From Rhodanobacter soli (GTDB taxonomy: Bacteria > Pseudomonadota > Gammaproteobacteria > Xanthomonadales > Rhodanobacteraceae): a stretch of DNA of 64,000 bases. The translations under genes and the position numbers were made by a program. The stretch is taken from positions 1,674,001 to 1,738,000 of the forward strand of contig NZ_JBEPSD010000001.1 in NCBI RefSeq assembly GCF_040548735.1. Reading direction: 5' to 3'. The notes under the pieces were generated by a model. The model worked only from the letters and a program-made list of their open reading frames with translations, did no database searches and was not told where the DNA came from. Position 1 is the stretch's first letter. Every line of letters starts with the position of its first letter. Positions 26,483 to 35,715 of the stretch are shown one piece after another.

Positions 26483-27517
26483 CTAAGGCCGCCCGACGGT
26501 GAGCACGGCGAAGCTGTCCGGCTCGATCGTGCGGCGGCCATTGGCCTGCCGGGTGGCGCCCAGCCGCGCCGCGGAGAGATACAGCCGGTGCAGCTTCGGG
26601 TCGAGCGCGAGCGTGCGCGCGCTGGCCTGGGTGGGAATGGTCGCGGTCACGCGGTAGTGGTCGGGGTCGTCCTCGTGCACGGCGGTGACTGTGCCGCTCT
26701 CGCCATTGGCGCTGTAGATCATCGCCTCGGCCGGGTCGAACACCACGCCATCCGGGCCGTCGCCGATCGGCACGTCGGCCACGTGGTGGCCGTCGACGGC
26801 ATCGAGCACGGCCATCGTGCGGTTGTCGCATACCGAGAACAGGCGATGGTGCGCGTTGTCGAGGGCCAGCCCAGTCGGCGATGCGCACGGCGCCAGCGAC
26901 CACACCTGCAGCACCTTGTCGTGGATCGAATCGAGCTGGACCAACTCGGCCTTGTCCTCGATGTTCACGTAGACGTGGCCGGCGCCATCGGCCACCGCGA
27001 ACTCCGGCTTGCCGGGCAGCGCGATGCTGCCGATCACCGCCTGCTTCGCCGGGTCGATCACGCTGGCGCTGGCACTGCGGCCGTTGAAGGTCAGCACGTG
27101 GTGCGAAGCGCTGTCGTACAGGATCGCGTCGGGATTCTGGCCGGTGCCGGTGATCGTCGCCACGGTCTTCAGCGAAGCCAGGTCGAACACGGTCACCGAG
27201 GCGCTCCTGCCGTCGCTGACGAAACCGCGGTGCAGATCATTGGCGAAGGCGATGCCGTGCACACCCGCCGTGTTGGCGATCGTGCCAATCTGCTTGCCGG
27301 CATCGACGTCGATCACCAGCACGCGGTCGCCGCGGCTGACGAACAGGTGACGGCTGGGCGCATCGAAAGCCAGATAGTCCCAACCGCCCGGGCCGCCCAG
27401 CGCCAGCCGCGACAGCAGCCGGGCGGGCGGTGGTGAAGACGCCGCCGCGCATGCCAGCGGGACCGTGGCCAGCGCCAGCAGCGCAGCGGGCAGCAGCTTG
27501 CGAATCAGTCGTGGCAT
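26483..27517 (-). CDS. YncE-like periplasmic beta-propeller protein
   Basis: I start this 344-residue protein at the ATG at 27517 (MPRLIRKLLPAALLALA), which gives a clear signal peptide ending at CAAA; AAGGTG precedes it. The rest consists of repeated blades such as HLFVSRGDRVLVIDVDAGKQIGTI, HRLFSVCDNRTMAVLDAVDG and IYSANGESGTVTAV, the pattern of YncE/YVTN seven-bladed propellers. Those proteins bind DNA or ligands in the periplasm in some cases, but their function is not settled. A TAAG box sits about 50 bases upstream. It is convergent to the kinase gene. Confidence 0.82.
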   Translation of the reverse strand: MPRLIRKLLPAALLALATVPLACAAASSPPPARLLSRLALGGPGGWDYLAFDAPSRHLFVSRGDRVLVIDVDAGKQIGTIANTAGVHGIAFANDLHRGFVSDGRSASVTVFDLASLKTVATITGTGQNPDAILYDSASHHVLTFNGRSASASVIDPAKQAVIGSIALPGKPEFAVADGAGHVYVNIEDKAELVQLDSIHDKVLQVWSLAPCASPTGLALDNAHHRLFSVCDNRTMAVLDAVDGHHVADVPIGDGPDGVVFDPAEAMIYSANGESGTVTAVHEDDPDHYRVTATIPTQASARTLALDPKLHRLYLSAARLGATRQANGRRTIEPDSFAVLTVGRP

Positions 27518-27566
27518 GGTCGGCACCTTGGATGAAGAGGGACGGCGGCCAGCATGTGCGCGATCG

Positions 27567-27583
27567 CTTATGCGGGCCTTAGC
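27567..27583 (-). promoter_or_regulatory. QseB/PmrA-like box in front of the yncE-like gene
   Basis: On the minus strand it reads GCTAAG-N5-CATAAG, 11-base period, and ten bases after it lies CATGCT (27556-27551), a weak -10. The spacing matches the box at 24313, but the site overlaps the stop codon of the RND gene. Confidence 0.45.
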
Positions 27584-30500
27584 CGGCCGCCTTTTGCCCA
27601 TCGCGGCGGCGCAGCAGCGCGTACAGCACCGGCATCAGCAGCAGCACCAGCGGCACCTGCACCAGCAGGCCGGAGATGATCGCCACCGCCAGCGGCTGCT
27701 GCATCTGCGAGCCCTCGCCGAGCGCCAGCGCCAGCGGCAGCAGGGTGAGCATCGCGGCCAACGTGGACATCAGGATCGGCCGCGTGCGATGCCGGCCCGC
27801 CTCGTGCAACGCCTCGTGCAGCGGCATGCCGGCGGCGGCCTGTTCGAGTTCGGAGAAGTAGAAGATCGCCACTTCGGTGACGATGCCGACGATCATCGTC
27901 ATGCCCATCATCGCCGAGATGTTGAGCTCGATGCCGGTCAGCCACAGCCCGGCGAACACCGCCGGAATCGCCAGCAACGGCATCGCCAGGATCACCAGCG
28001 CCACCCGGAAACTCTCGTACAGGAAGAGCAGCAGGGCGAACACCAGCGCGATCGCCGCCAGCAGCACGATGCTGAGTCCGCGGAACGCCTGCTGCTGTTG
28101 CTGGTACAGGCCGCCGAGCTGGTAATACATGCCCTTGGGCAGCAATCCCGGCCGGGCCAGCACGCGCTTGACGTCGGCGATGGTGGCACCGAGGCTGCGC
28201 CCGCTGATGCGCCCGGTCACGGCGACCATCCGTTTCAGGTTGTCGCGGGTGATCTGCGGCTGGCCCTGCACCTGTTGCAGCGTGGCCACCCGCGACAGCG
28301 GCAGCAGATGGCCGTCGCCGGCGCGGATCGGCAGCGCGGCGACCTGCTCCAGCCGCTGATGTGCCGAAGTCGGCAGGCGCACGCGCACACCCACCACCTT
28401 GCCGTCGGTGGGAAGTTGCGCCGCCACGGTGCCGTTGATCGCCGCGGCGACCTGGTCGGTGACGCTGGCCGGATCGAGCCCTTCCAGCGCGGCCCTGGCC
28501 GGATCGACCCGCACGGTCAGCGCATCGCCGGCCGGATTGATGCCATTGCGCACACCGACCACGCCGCCGATCCTGCCGACCGCCGCGGCGACCTTGCCGG
28601 CGGTGGCGGAAAGCTGCGCCGGGTCGTCGCCGTACAGCTGGATCTCGATCGGCTGCGGCACCGCCACCAGGTCGCCGATCAGGTCCTCCATCAGCTGCGA
28701 CAGCTCGATGTCCAGACCCGGCACGTGCTGCTCGACCTCGCCGCGTACCTGCTCCATCACCGCCTCGGTATCGGGGCGCGAGCCGCTTTTCAGACGCACG
28801 AAGAAGTCGCCCTGGTTCGCCTCGGTGAGGCCGCCGCCGAGCTGCAGTCCGGTGCGCCGCGAATAGGTGTCCACGTAGGGATTCGCGCGGATGATGGCCT
28901 CGACCTGACGCAACAGGCGATCGGTTTCCTGCAGCGAGGTGCCAGGCGGCGACAGGTAGTCGAGGATGAAACCACCTTCGTCCATCTGCGGCATGAAGCC
29001 GGTGCCGACGCGAGTAAAGGCCAGGCCACCGACGAGCAGCAGCGGCAGCACCAGCAGCAGCACCCGCAACGGCCGCCGCAACCAGCGCTGCAGAATGTTC
29101 TGGTAGCCCTGCATCATGCGCCGGGTGAAACGGCCCGGCGGGCGTTCGGTCCGATGACCCTCGTCGAGGAAGCGCTCGGCGAGCAGCGGCACTGCGATCC
29201 AGGTCAGCAGGTACGAAATGACCAGCGCGCTGGCCATGGTCAGCGACAGCGCCTTGAAGAACGCGCCGGTAACGCCGGACAGAAATGCCAGCGGCAGGAA
29301 AATCACCACGGTGGCGGCGCTGGAACCGGTCAGCGGGCGGGTGAACTCCCACGCCGCGGCGGCGATCCGCTCGTGCAATTCGCCTTCGCCTTCGTCCGGG
29401 TGCAGCCGGCGCATGATGTGTTCGAGCATCACGATCACATCGTCGATGATCAAGCCGACCGCCGCGGCCATGCCGCCCAGCGTCATCATGTTGAAACTCA
29501 TGCCGAGCACCGACAGCAGCAGCACGGTGATCGCCAGCACCGCCGGCACCACGATCAGCGCGACCAAGATCACCCGCGTATTGCGCAGGAACACGAACAG
29601 CACCAGCCCGGCCAGCACGATGCCGATCAGGATCGCATCGCGCACACTGGCCGCCGCGCCGGTCACCAGCTGGGTCTGGTCGTACCAGTTGGCGATGCGC
29701 ACGCCGGCCGGCATCTGCGGCGCATAGTCGGCCAGCCGCTGCTTCACTTCCTGTGCGATCTGCACGCTGTTGCCGTCGGGCTGCTGGTAGACCTGCAACA
29801 GCACGGCGTCCTGGCCGTCGGCGTTGACGCGGATCCACTGCGGCACGTGGTCGAGGCTGACCGCGGCCACGTCGCCCAGCCGTACCGCGCCGCCGGGCCC
29901 GGCGCGCAGCACGATGCCGCGCAGCGCGGCGAGCGTCTTCGGCTGGTTGTCGGCCAGCAGCAGGTACAACTTGTAGTGATCGGCGACGCGGCCCATCGCC
30001 TGGATCGTCGCCGCATGGCTGACCGCTGTGGCCACGTCGGCCAGGCTCAGTTGCTGCGCGCGCAGCTTGCCCGGATCGACATCGGCGTGGAACTCGGCCA
30101 CCTCGCCGCCCTGCACCTCGACCCGGGCCACGCCGCCGATGCCGCTCAGCAGCGGACGTAGCTGGTACTCGGCCAGGTCATGCAGCGCACTCGGCGACTG
30201 CATGTGCGAGCGCAGGCTGTAGGCCAGTACCGGGAATGTGCTGGGATCCATCCGCCGGGTGCTGAGCTGGGTGCCGGCCGGCAGCTGCGGCAGGATCTGC
30301 CCGGCCGCCGCATTCACTTCCTGCAGCGCCGCGGCCATGTCCGCGCCCCAGTCGAAGGTCACCGCCACCTCGGCGCTGCCGCGGCTGGTGGTGGAGCGCA
30401 CGTCGCGCACGCCGCGCACGCGGCGGATCGCCTCCTCCACCGGCGTGGTCACCTCGATCGCCATCTGGTCGGCCGGGCGGTCACCCGCATCCAGCGACAC

Positions 30501-30638
30501 CTGCACGCGGGGGAAGGCCACGTTCGGGAATAGCGCCACCGGCATCAGCAGCGCGCTGGCGATGCCGCCGATCGCCAGCATCAGGGCGAGGAACAGCAGC
30601 GAACGCCGATGCCGCTGCATCCATGCGGTGATGCTCAC
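27579..30638 (-). CDS. RND efflux transporter permease subunit
   Basis: A 1019-residue RND pump. It begins MSITAWMQRHRRSLLFLAL and has about 12 membrane helices with the two large periplasmic loops, porter domains and the helix-4 motif GLIIDDVIVMLEHI with the proton-relay D-D pair. RND features such as FPNVAFPRVQVSLDAGD near the start and PGTSLQET in the second half are present. Family membership is certain, but whether it is HAE- or HME-like (drug or metal) cannot be decided; it lacks obvious Met clusters. It is third in a lipoprotein-HlyD-RND operon and its start overlaps the HlyD stop by four bases. Confidence 0.9.
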   Translation of the reverse strand: MSITAWMQRHRRSLLFLALMLAIGGIASALLMPVALFPNVAFPRVQVSLDAGDRPADQMAIEVTTPVEEAIRRVRGVRDVRSTTSRGSAEVAVTFDWGADMAAALQEVNAAAGQILPQLPAGTQLSTRRMDPSTFPVLAYSLRSHMQSPSALHDLAEYQLRPLLSGIGGVARVEVQGGEVAEFHADVDPGKLRAQQLSLADVATAVSHAATIQAMGRVADHYKLYLLLADNQPKTLAALRGIVLRAGPGGAVRLGDVAAVSLDHVPQWIRVNADGQDAVLLQVYQQPDGNSVQIAQEVKQRLADYAPQMPAGVRIANWYDQTQLVTGAAASVRDAILIGIVLAGLVLFVFLRNTRVILVALIVVPAVLAITVLLLSVLGMSFNMMTLGGMAAAVGLIIDDVIVMLEHIMRRLHPDEGEGELHERIAAAAWEFTRPLTGSSAATVVIFLPLAFLSGVTGAFFKALSLTMASALVISYLLTWIAVPLLAERFLDEGHRTERPPGRFTRRMMQGYQNILQRWLRRPLRVLLLVLPLLLVGGLAFTRVGTGFMPQMDEGGFILDYLSPPGTSLQETDRLLRQVEAIIRANPYVDTYSRRTGLQLGGGLTEANQGDFFVRLKSGSRPDTEAVMEQVRGEVEQHVPGLDIELSQLMEDLIGDLVAVPQPIEIQLYGDDPAQLSATAGKVAAAVGRIGGVVGVRNGINPAGDALTVRVDPARAALEGLDPASVTDQVAAAINGTVAAQLPTDGKVVGVRVRLPTSAHQRLEQVAALPIRAGDGHLLPLSRVATLQQVQGQPQITRDNLKRMVAVTGRISGRSLGATIADVKRVLARPGLLPKGMYYQLGGLYQQQQQAFRGLSIVLLAAIALVFALLLFLYESFRVALVILAMPLLAIPAVFAGLWLTGIELNISAMMGMTMIVGIVTEVAIFYFSELEQAAAGMPLHEALHEAGRHRTRPILMSTLAAMLTLLPLALALGEGSQMQQPLAVAIISGLLVQVPLVLLLMPVLYALLRRRDGQKAAG

Positions 30639-31687
30639 CGGGCGGACTCCCGCACCGCATCGCCGTCCGCCAGTTCGTAGGCGCCGAGCACGATCACCTT
30701 CGCCTGCGCATCGAGCGGACCCTGCACGCCGACGGGATCGCCCTCCGGGCTGCGCAGTGTCACCGCGACGCGTTTGGCATGACCTTGCACCACCTGGAAC
30801 AGGTAGTCGCCGCGTTCATCGTGCAGCACCGCCGCACGCGGCACCGCCCACGCGCTGAAATCGGCCGTGCGGATCTGCGCGTCCAGCGCCGCGCCGGCCA
30901 CCAGCGCGGCGCCGGCTTCGGCCGGCAGTTCGACCTGGGCGCCGAGCAGATGGGTCTGCGGGTCGATCGACTGGCCGATCATGCGCAGGCCGCCGACGAA
31001 GCTCGCCTTGTCGCCATACACGCTGCGCAACTGCACCGGCATGCCGGCATGCAGCTTTGCACCGTCTTCCGGCTGCACGCCGAGTTGCGCAACCAGCGCA
31101 TGGGCCGGGGTGAAACTCAGCAGCGGTACGTTCGCGGCGAAGCGCTCGCCCAGCCCCACGCTGAGGGCATTGACCACGCCATCGGCCGGTGCGCCGACGG
31201 TTTCCTGCGCGCTGCCGCCACCGAGCGCGCGCTGTGCCGCCAGCGCGGCCTGCGCGTCGGCCAAGGCCTTGCGCGCGGTCGCCAGTTGCGACTGCGTGGC
31301 CAGCCGTTGCACCGCCAACTGTTCGGTGCGCTGGAGTTCGCCGCTGGCCAGGCTAAGCGCACTCTGCGCCTGCTGGTATGCGCTGCGCGCGGCAGGATCG
31401 GGGGCGATCGTCAGCAACGGCTGTCCGCGCCGCACGCTCTGCCCGGCCGCCACATGCAGCGTCACGACCTGGCCGCCGTGCGCGAGGCTGATCGCGCGCG
31501 CACGCTGCGGATCGCCTGCCGCGCTGCCCCACGCCTCGACGCTGTCGTGGAAGATCTGCTGCACCGGCGTGGCGGTGGTCACCGCCACCTGGCCCTTGGC
31601 CGGCGCCGCTTCTTCGTCATCGGCGGCGCCGTGGCTGCACGCGGCCAGCAGCAGGCACAACAGCGGCAGGAGCAACGATCGGTTCAT
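30635..31687 (-). CDS. HlyD-family membrane fusion protein (lipoprotein)
   Basis: A 350-residue periplasmic adaptor. The start MNRSLLLPLLCLLLAACSHG is a lipoprotein signal peptide with the lipobox LAAC, so it would be anchored in the inner membrane. The lipoyl half motif HVAAGQSVRRGQPLL and a helical hairpin (QAQSALSLASGELQRTEQ) follow, then GVQPEDGAKLHAGM and a C-terminal beta-barrel. It bridges the RND pump and the outer-membrane channel. It overlaps by four bases both the upstream TolC-like gene and the downstream RND gene. Confidence 0.9.
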   Translation of the reverse strand: MNRSLLLPLLCLLLAACSHGAADDEEAAPAKGQVAVTTATPVQQIFHDSVEAWGSAAGDPQRARAISLAHGGQVVTLHVAAGQSVRRGQPLLTIAPDPAARSAYQQAQSALSLASGELQRTEQLAVQRLATQSQLATARKALADAQAALAAQRALGGGSAQETVGAPADGVVNALSVGLGERFAANVPLLSFTPAHALVAQLGVQPEDGAKLHAGMPVQLRSVYGDKASFVGGLRMIGQSIDPQTHLLGAQVELPAEAGAALVAGAALDAQIRTADFSAWAVPRAAVLHDERGDYLFQVVQGHAKRVAVTLRSPEGDPVGVQGPLDAQAKVIVLGAYELADGDAVRESAR

Positions 31688-33114
31688 GGCGTGGACGCCT
31701 GTGCGGAAACAGGATGGGTGGCGATGTCGAAATCGGTGTTGCCGAGCAACGCTTCCAGCGCGATCGACTGCGTGGCCTGCTGCTGTTGCACGGCGAGCAG
31801 GTCGAGATCGGCGGCGAGCGACCGGCTGCGGATCGCCAGCCAGGTCGGCCAGTCCAGCAGGCCGTGCCGCCACGACTGCTCGGCGGCACGGCGGGCATCG
31901 GCCAGTTGTTCTGCGTGGACGGTCAGGGCGCGGTGCTGCCGATCCAGCGTGGCGAGATCGGCGGCGAGCCGCTGCATGTCGCTGCGCGTGGTCAGCACGC
32001 GTGACGCGTAGTCGTCCTTCAACTGCTGTCGGGTCGCCCGCTCGATCGCGATGTTGCCGCGGTTGCGATCGAACAGCGGCAGCGTGATGCCGAGGCTGAA
32101 ACCATGGGTGTAGATGGCGCTGGTGTCGCGCGCGCTGTTGACGCCGAGGGTCAACGCGGGAAACTGCGCCAGCACCGCGCCGCGCAGCTTGGCTTCCTGC
32201 GCTTGATAGCCGGCCTGCAGCGCCAGCAGATCGGGGCGCCGGTGCAGCAGGTCGGCCAGCGCCTGCTGCAACTGCGCCGGCGTGGGCGTGACCCGGTACG
32301 GCGCGCCAACCAGCTCCAGCGGTGCCGTCGACGCAAGCCCGAGCAGCACATGCAGGTCGCTGTCGGCCTGGTGCAGGGCGACCGTGTTGTCGGCCTGCTG
32401 CTTGCGCACGTCCGCGGCGGCATTGAGGCCGACACTGGCGCTGTCGTAGGTGAGGTTGCCGGCGGCCAGCGCCGCATGGATGTGGCCGCCGACCTGGTCC
32501 AGCGCCGCCTGTTCGCTGGCCAGCCGCGCCTGCTGCGCGCGCAGGTTCAGCACCTGGTCGAACAGCAATCGCGCCTGCGCCACGGTCTGCCACTCCGCCC
32601 ACAGCAGGTCGAGGTTCACCTGCCCGGCCTGACTGCGCGCCGCCGCCTGGCGCGACGAGCGCGTCAGCAGGGCGCCGATGTCTTCGCCGAGTCCGAGGTT
32701 GAACGCCGTGCTCAGGCCGCCGCCGGAATGGGTCGGAAAATCTTCGCCCAGGCTCAGCTGCGGATCGGGCAGCAGCCCGGCCGCGAAGGCCTGCGCGCGG
32801 GCCACGCCCAGTTCGTCGCGCTTGAGCTTCAACGCCGGGCTGTTCGCCACCGCCAGCATCGCCGTCTCGGTCACGTCCAGCCCGTCGGCGGGATCGAAGC
32901 GATGCGTCGCCAGCGATGGCAGCGGCATGTCGGCGGCAGGCGCGACGAGTTGCGCCACGCCGGCCGCACCTTCGCCCCGGTCCAGCGGCAACGGCGCGTA
33001 GCTGGCGCAAGCCGACACGACCAGTGCGACCACGACAGCGCCCGTCATCCGGAAAGCAGAGACGCGGCACGACCTCGTCGCGGGGATGCGTTGCGGATGG
33101 ACGGCACGGTGCAT
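31684..33114 (-). CDS. TolC/OprM-family outer-membrane efflux lipoprotein
   Basis: A protein of up to 476 residues with the OEP fold: repeated helical pairs such as QAGQVNLDLLWAEWQTVAQ and QVLNLRAQQARLASEQ and strands of the outer-membrane barrel. A lipobox V-V-S-A-C sits just after MTGAVVVA. Two starts are possible: 33114 has an AGGA ribosome-binding site, while 33048 (MTGAVVVALVVSACAS) gives a normal lipoprotein signal but no clear SD. Since the TAAG box at 33137 places its -10 at 33126-33121, the transcript would begin about at 33114, which favours the inner start. It opens the efflux operon. Confidence 0.8.
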   Translation of the reverse strand: MHRAVHPQRIPATRSCRVSAFRMTGAVVVALVVSACASYAPLPLDRGEGAAGVAQLVAPAADMPLPSLATHRFDPADGLDVTETAMLAVANSPALKLKRDELGVARAQAFAAGLLPDPQLSLGEDFPTHSGGGLSTAFNLGLGEDIGALLTRSSRQAAARSQAGQVNLDLLWAEWQTVAQARLLFDQVLNLRAQQARLASEQAALDQVGGHIHAALAAGNLTYDSASVGLNAAADVRKQQADNTVALHQADSDLHVLLGLASTAPLELVGAPYRVTPTPAQLQQALADLLHRRPDLLALQAGYQAQEAKLRGAVLAQFPALTLGVNSARDTSAIYTHGFSLGITLPLFDRNRGNIAIERATRQQLKDDYASRVLTTRSDMQRLAADLATLDRQHRALTVHAEQLADARRAAEQSWRHGLLDWPTWLAIRSRSLAADLDLLAVQQQQATQSIALEALLGNTDFDIATHPVSAQASTP

Positions 33115-33136
33115 GCCGCCATCCTGGCAGCGGCCG

Positions 33137-33153
33137 CTTAGTTCTTTCTTAAG
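33137..33153 (-). promoter_or_regulatory. QseB/PmrA-like box in front of the efflux operon
   Basis: On the minus strand it reads CTTAAG-N5-ACTAAG. Ten bases further lies CAGGAT (33126-33121) in the -10 position, the same geometry as at the response regulator gene. This links the two-component system to the efflux operon. Confidence 0.55.
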
Positions 33154-33184
33154 CGAACCCTGCCCCGACGCAGGCTCGGCGAGG

Positions 33185-35572
33185 TCATGACGACGGCCCC
33201 ACCACGCGCAGCGCGAGGGTGGCGAAGGCGCCGTCACGAGCGAGCGCGGTGATGCGGTAGTCGCCGGCCCGCGGCAGGCTGATCGCGATCGCGGCATCGG
33301 CTTCGCTGCTGCCTTGCAGGCGGCCGTTGAGCAACCATTGTACGGTGGTCTGCGTGCCCAGCGCGTGCAGCGTGACGCGCAGCGGCTGCTCGCTGTTCGG
33401 TGCGCGGCGCAGAGTGACGCCGTTGCCCAGGCCGGCGATGCGAATCGGATTGGCGCGGTCCAGCGAGTCGGCGGCGCAGCCGGGCGCAAGCGGCGGCAGT
33501 GCGGAGTTGGCGCGGTCGTCCGCGCTCAACCATGGCGTGGCCAGCGCGGGCCAGCGCGCCAGCTGGATCGTGCGCTCGTGGCTGGCGTGACAGGCGCCGC
33601 TCAAGCGCTGGCCTCTGGCATTCACGCGCAAGGTGAGCAGGCCGGACGACCACGCGCCGAGGTCGCGTTCGGCAAACGTGGGCGGCAACGCATCGTCGAG
33701 CACCCACGCGCTGCGGTGCTGGCGGCACAGCGCGGGATCGGTGGCGGCGACCGCGCCGCCGAGCGGCCAGCAGATCCCGACCGACTTCACGCTGGCCGGT
33801 TGCGCCCGCGCGCGGCCGCCGCGCGAGGGCAGCATGTCGACGATCTGGAACAGCAGCGGCAAGGCGGTCACCGCGCCGTACTGGCCGGGCGACGGCGTGC
33901 CGTCCGGACGGCCGATCCACACGCCGACCGTCCAGCGGTCGGTGACGCCGATCGACCAGGCGTCGCGGTAGCCGTAGCTGGTGCCGGTCTTCCAGGCCAC
34001 CGTGGCGTGCCGATCGATCGCGCCGGCGAGCGGACCGCCTTCGACGTCGGCCGGGTTGCTGGCGAGGATGTCGCGGATGATCCACGCCGCGCCGGGCGAC
34101 AGCAGCCGGCGCGGGCGCGCGGGTTGTTCCAGCGTGTAGCGCGGCGTGCCGGCGATGCCGCCGTTGGCGAACGCGGTGTACGCGCCGACCAGGTTTTCCA
34201 GCCGCGTGGACGCGCCGCCGAGGATGATCGACAGGTTCGGCTGCGCACCGGCCGGCAGGCCGAGATCGACCCCGCCGTTGGCCAGCCGCGCAACGAAGCG
34301 GTTCGGCCCGACCCGATCCAGCACATCCACCGCCGGCACGTTGAGCGAGCGCTGCAGCGCCTCGGCGGCGCTGACGGGGCCGCTGAACGCTTCATCGAAA
34401 TTGCCCGGCTTGTAGCCGCCGAAGTCCTGCGGCGCGTCGACCAGCAGGCTCTGCGAGTGGATCAGGCCGTCGTCCAGTGCCAGGCCGTACAGGAACGGCT
34501 TCAAGGTCGAGCCGGGCGAGCGCGGCGCGTTCACCATGTCGATGTAGCCGTGCCGCTGCAGATCGGCGAAGTCGCTGGTGCCGACGTAGATGCGCGCTTC
34601 CAGCGTCGCGTTGTCGACCACCAGCAGCGCCGCCGACGTGTGTGCCGGCAGGCGCGACAGGTACGCGCTGACCCGATCCTCGGCCGCGCGCTGCAGGTTC
34701 GCGTCGATCGTGCTGGCGATGCGCCGTGCCTGCGGTTGCTGACGGTGCAGGCGCTCGGCCAGCAGGGCCGCGGACAACGGCGCGCGCAACGAACGCGCCA
34801 CCACCGGTTCGATCGCCGCGTCGCGCACCTCGGCCGCACTCCACCCGCCGAGGTCGCGCATGCGCTTGAGCACCTTGTCGCGCGCGGCGCGTGCCGCCTC
34901 GGGATGGCGGTCCGGCCGCAGCCGGCTGGGCGATTGCGGCAGTACCGCGAGCAGCGCCGCCTCGGCGTGCGACAGCCGGCTGGCCGGCTTGCCCAGGTAC
35001 GCCCACGAAGCAGCCTCGACGCCTTCGATCGGACCGCCGAACGGCGCGTGGTTGAGGTACAGGTCGAGGATCTGCGCCTTGCTCAGATGCGCTTCCAGCT
35101 GCAGCGCGCGGAAGATCTGCACCAGCTTGCCGCGGAAGCTGTGCGGGATCGGCTGGATGATCCGCGCCACCTGCATGGTCAAGGTGGAACCGCCCGAGAC
35201 GATGCGGCCATGGCGCAGGCCACCGGCGAGACCGCGCAGCAGCGCATAAGGATTCACGCCGGGATGGCGGTAGAACCAGCGGTCCTCGTAGGTCAGCAGT
35301 GCTTTGAGATACAGCGGCGAGACCTGCTTCGCCGTGGTCGGGTAGCGCCATACGCCGTCGCTGTCGGCAAACGCGCGCAACGGCGTGCCGTCGCGCGCCA
35401 GCACTACGGTACTGCCGGTGTCGGGGGCGGGCAGATGGAGGGGAAACAGGCGGTCGAGGATGACGGCGACGAGCAGCGGTACGCCGACGACGACGAGTGC
35501 CGCGCGCAGCCAGCGCCACACGCGAAAGCGACGCGTGGCGTTGAGCGGCGTGGCGGAAGTGGTCGCTGTCAT
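33185..35572 (-). CDS. pbpC: Penicillin-binding protein 1C
   Basis: A 795-residue class A PBP. One membrane helix (residues 21-42), then the transglycosylase domain with catalytic E96 in LLTYEDRWFYRHPGVN and GGSTLTMQVAR, then the transpeptidase domain with SPGSTLKPF (S-x-x-K), SLN in LQRSLNVPAV and WKTGTSYGYRDAW (KTG). The C-terminal 110 residues form the BiPBP_C domain with LRVTLHALGTQTTVQWLLNGR. It polymerises and cross-links peptidoglycan in the periplasm. The upstream neighbour encodes an alpha-2-macroglobulin protein, the pairing known as pbpC-yfhM in E. coli. Confidence 0.95.
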   Translation of the reverse strand: MTATTSATPLNATRRFRVWRWLRAALVVVGVPLLVAVILDRLFPLHLPAPDTGSTVVLARDGTPLRAFADSDGVWRYPTTAKQVSPLYLKALLTYEDRWFYRHPGVNPYALLRGLAGGLRHGRIVSGGSTLTMQVARIIQPIPHSFRGKLVQIFRALQLEAHLSKAQILDLYLNHAPFGGPIEGVEAASWAYLGKPASRLSHAEAALLAVLPQSPSRLRPDRHPEAARAARDKVLKRMRDLGGWSAAEVRDAAIEPVVARSLRAPLSAALLAERLHRQQPQARRIASTIDANLQRAAEDRVSAYLSRLPAHTSAALLVVDNATLEARIYVGTSDFADLQRHGYIDMVNAPRSPGSTLKPFLYGLALDDGLIHSQSLLVDAPQDFGGYKPGNFDEAFSGPVSAAEALQRSLNVPAVDVLDRVGPNRFVARLANGGVDLGLPAGAQPNLSIILGGASTRLENLVGAYTAFANGGIAGTPRYTLEQPARPRRLLSPGAAWIIRDILASNPADVEGGPLAGAIDRHATVAWKTGTSYGYRDAWSIGVTDRWTVGVWIGRPDGTPSPGQYGAVTALPLLFQIVDMLPSRGGRARAQPASVKSVGICWPLGGAVAATDPALCRQHRSAWVLDDALPPTFAERDLGAWSSGLLTLRVNARGQRLSGACHASHERTIQLARWPALATPWLSADDRANSALPPLAPGCAADSLDRANPIRIAGLGNGVTLRRAPNSEQPLRVTLHALGTQTTVQWLLNGRLQGSSEADAAIAISLPRAGDYRITALARDGAFATLALRVVGPSS

Positions 35573-35590
35573 GATGCGGGCCGGCTGCCT

Positions 35591-35710
35591 TGCTCCCTCC
35601 CCTGCAACGCAGGGGAGGGCTGGGGTGGGTGCTCTTCGTCATGCCGAAGCGAAGGTCAAAAGCTTTACCCCCTCCCTGCCTCCCCCTGCAAGCAGGGGGA
35701 GGAGCAAGAG
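35591..35710. repeat. Palindromic repeat doublet between the macroglobulin and pbpC genes
   Basis: Two units in inverted order: CTCCCTCCCCTGC..GCAGGGGAGGG followed by TGGGGTGGGT (left), and CTTTACCCCCTCCC plus CTCCCCCTGC..GCAGGGGGAG (right). The same two units recur at 47063-47178, 50416-50552 and 52163-52270. It sits between two genes of one operon and could act as an mRNA-stabilising or attenuating structure. Confidence 0.8.
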
Positions 35711-35715
35711 CGACG

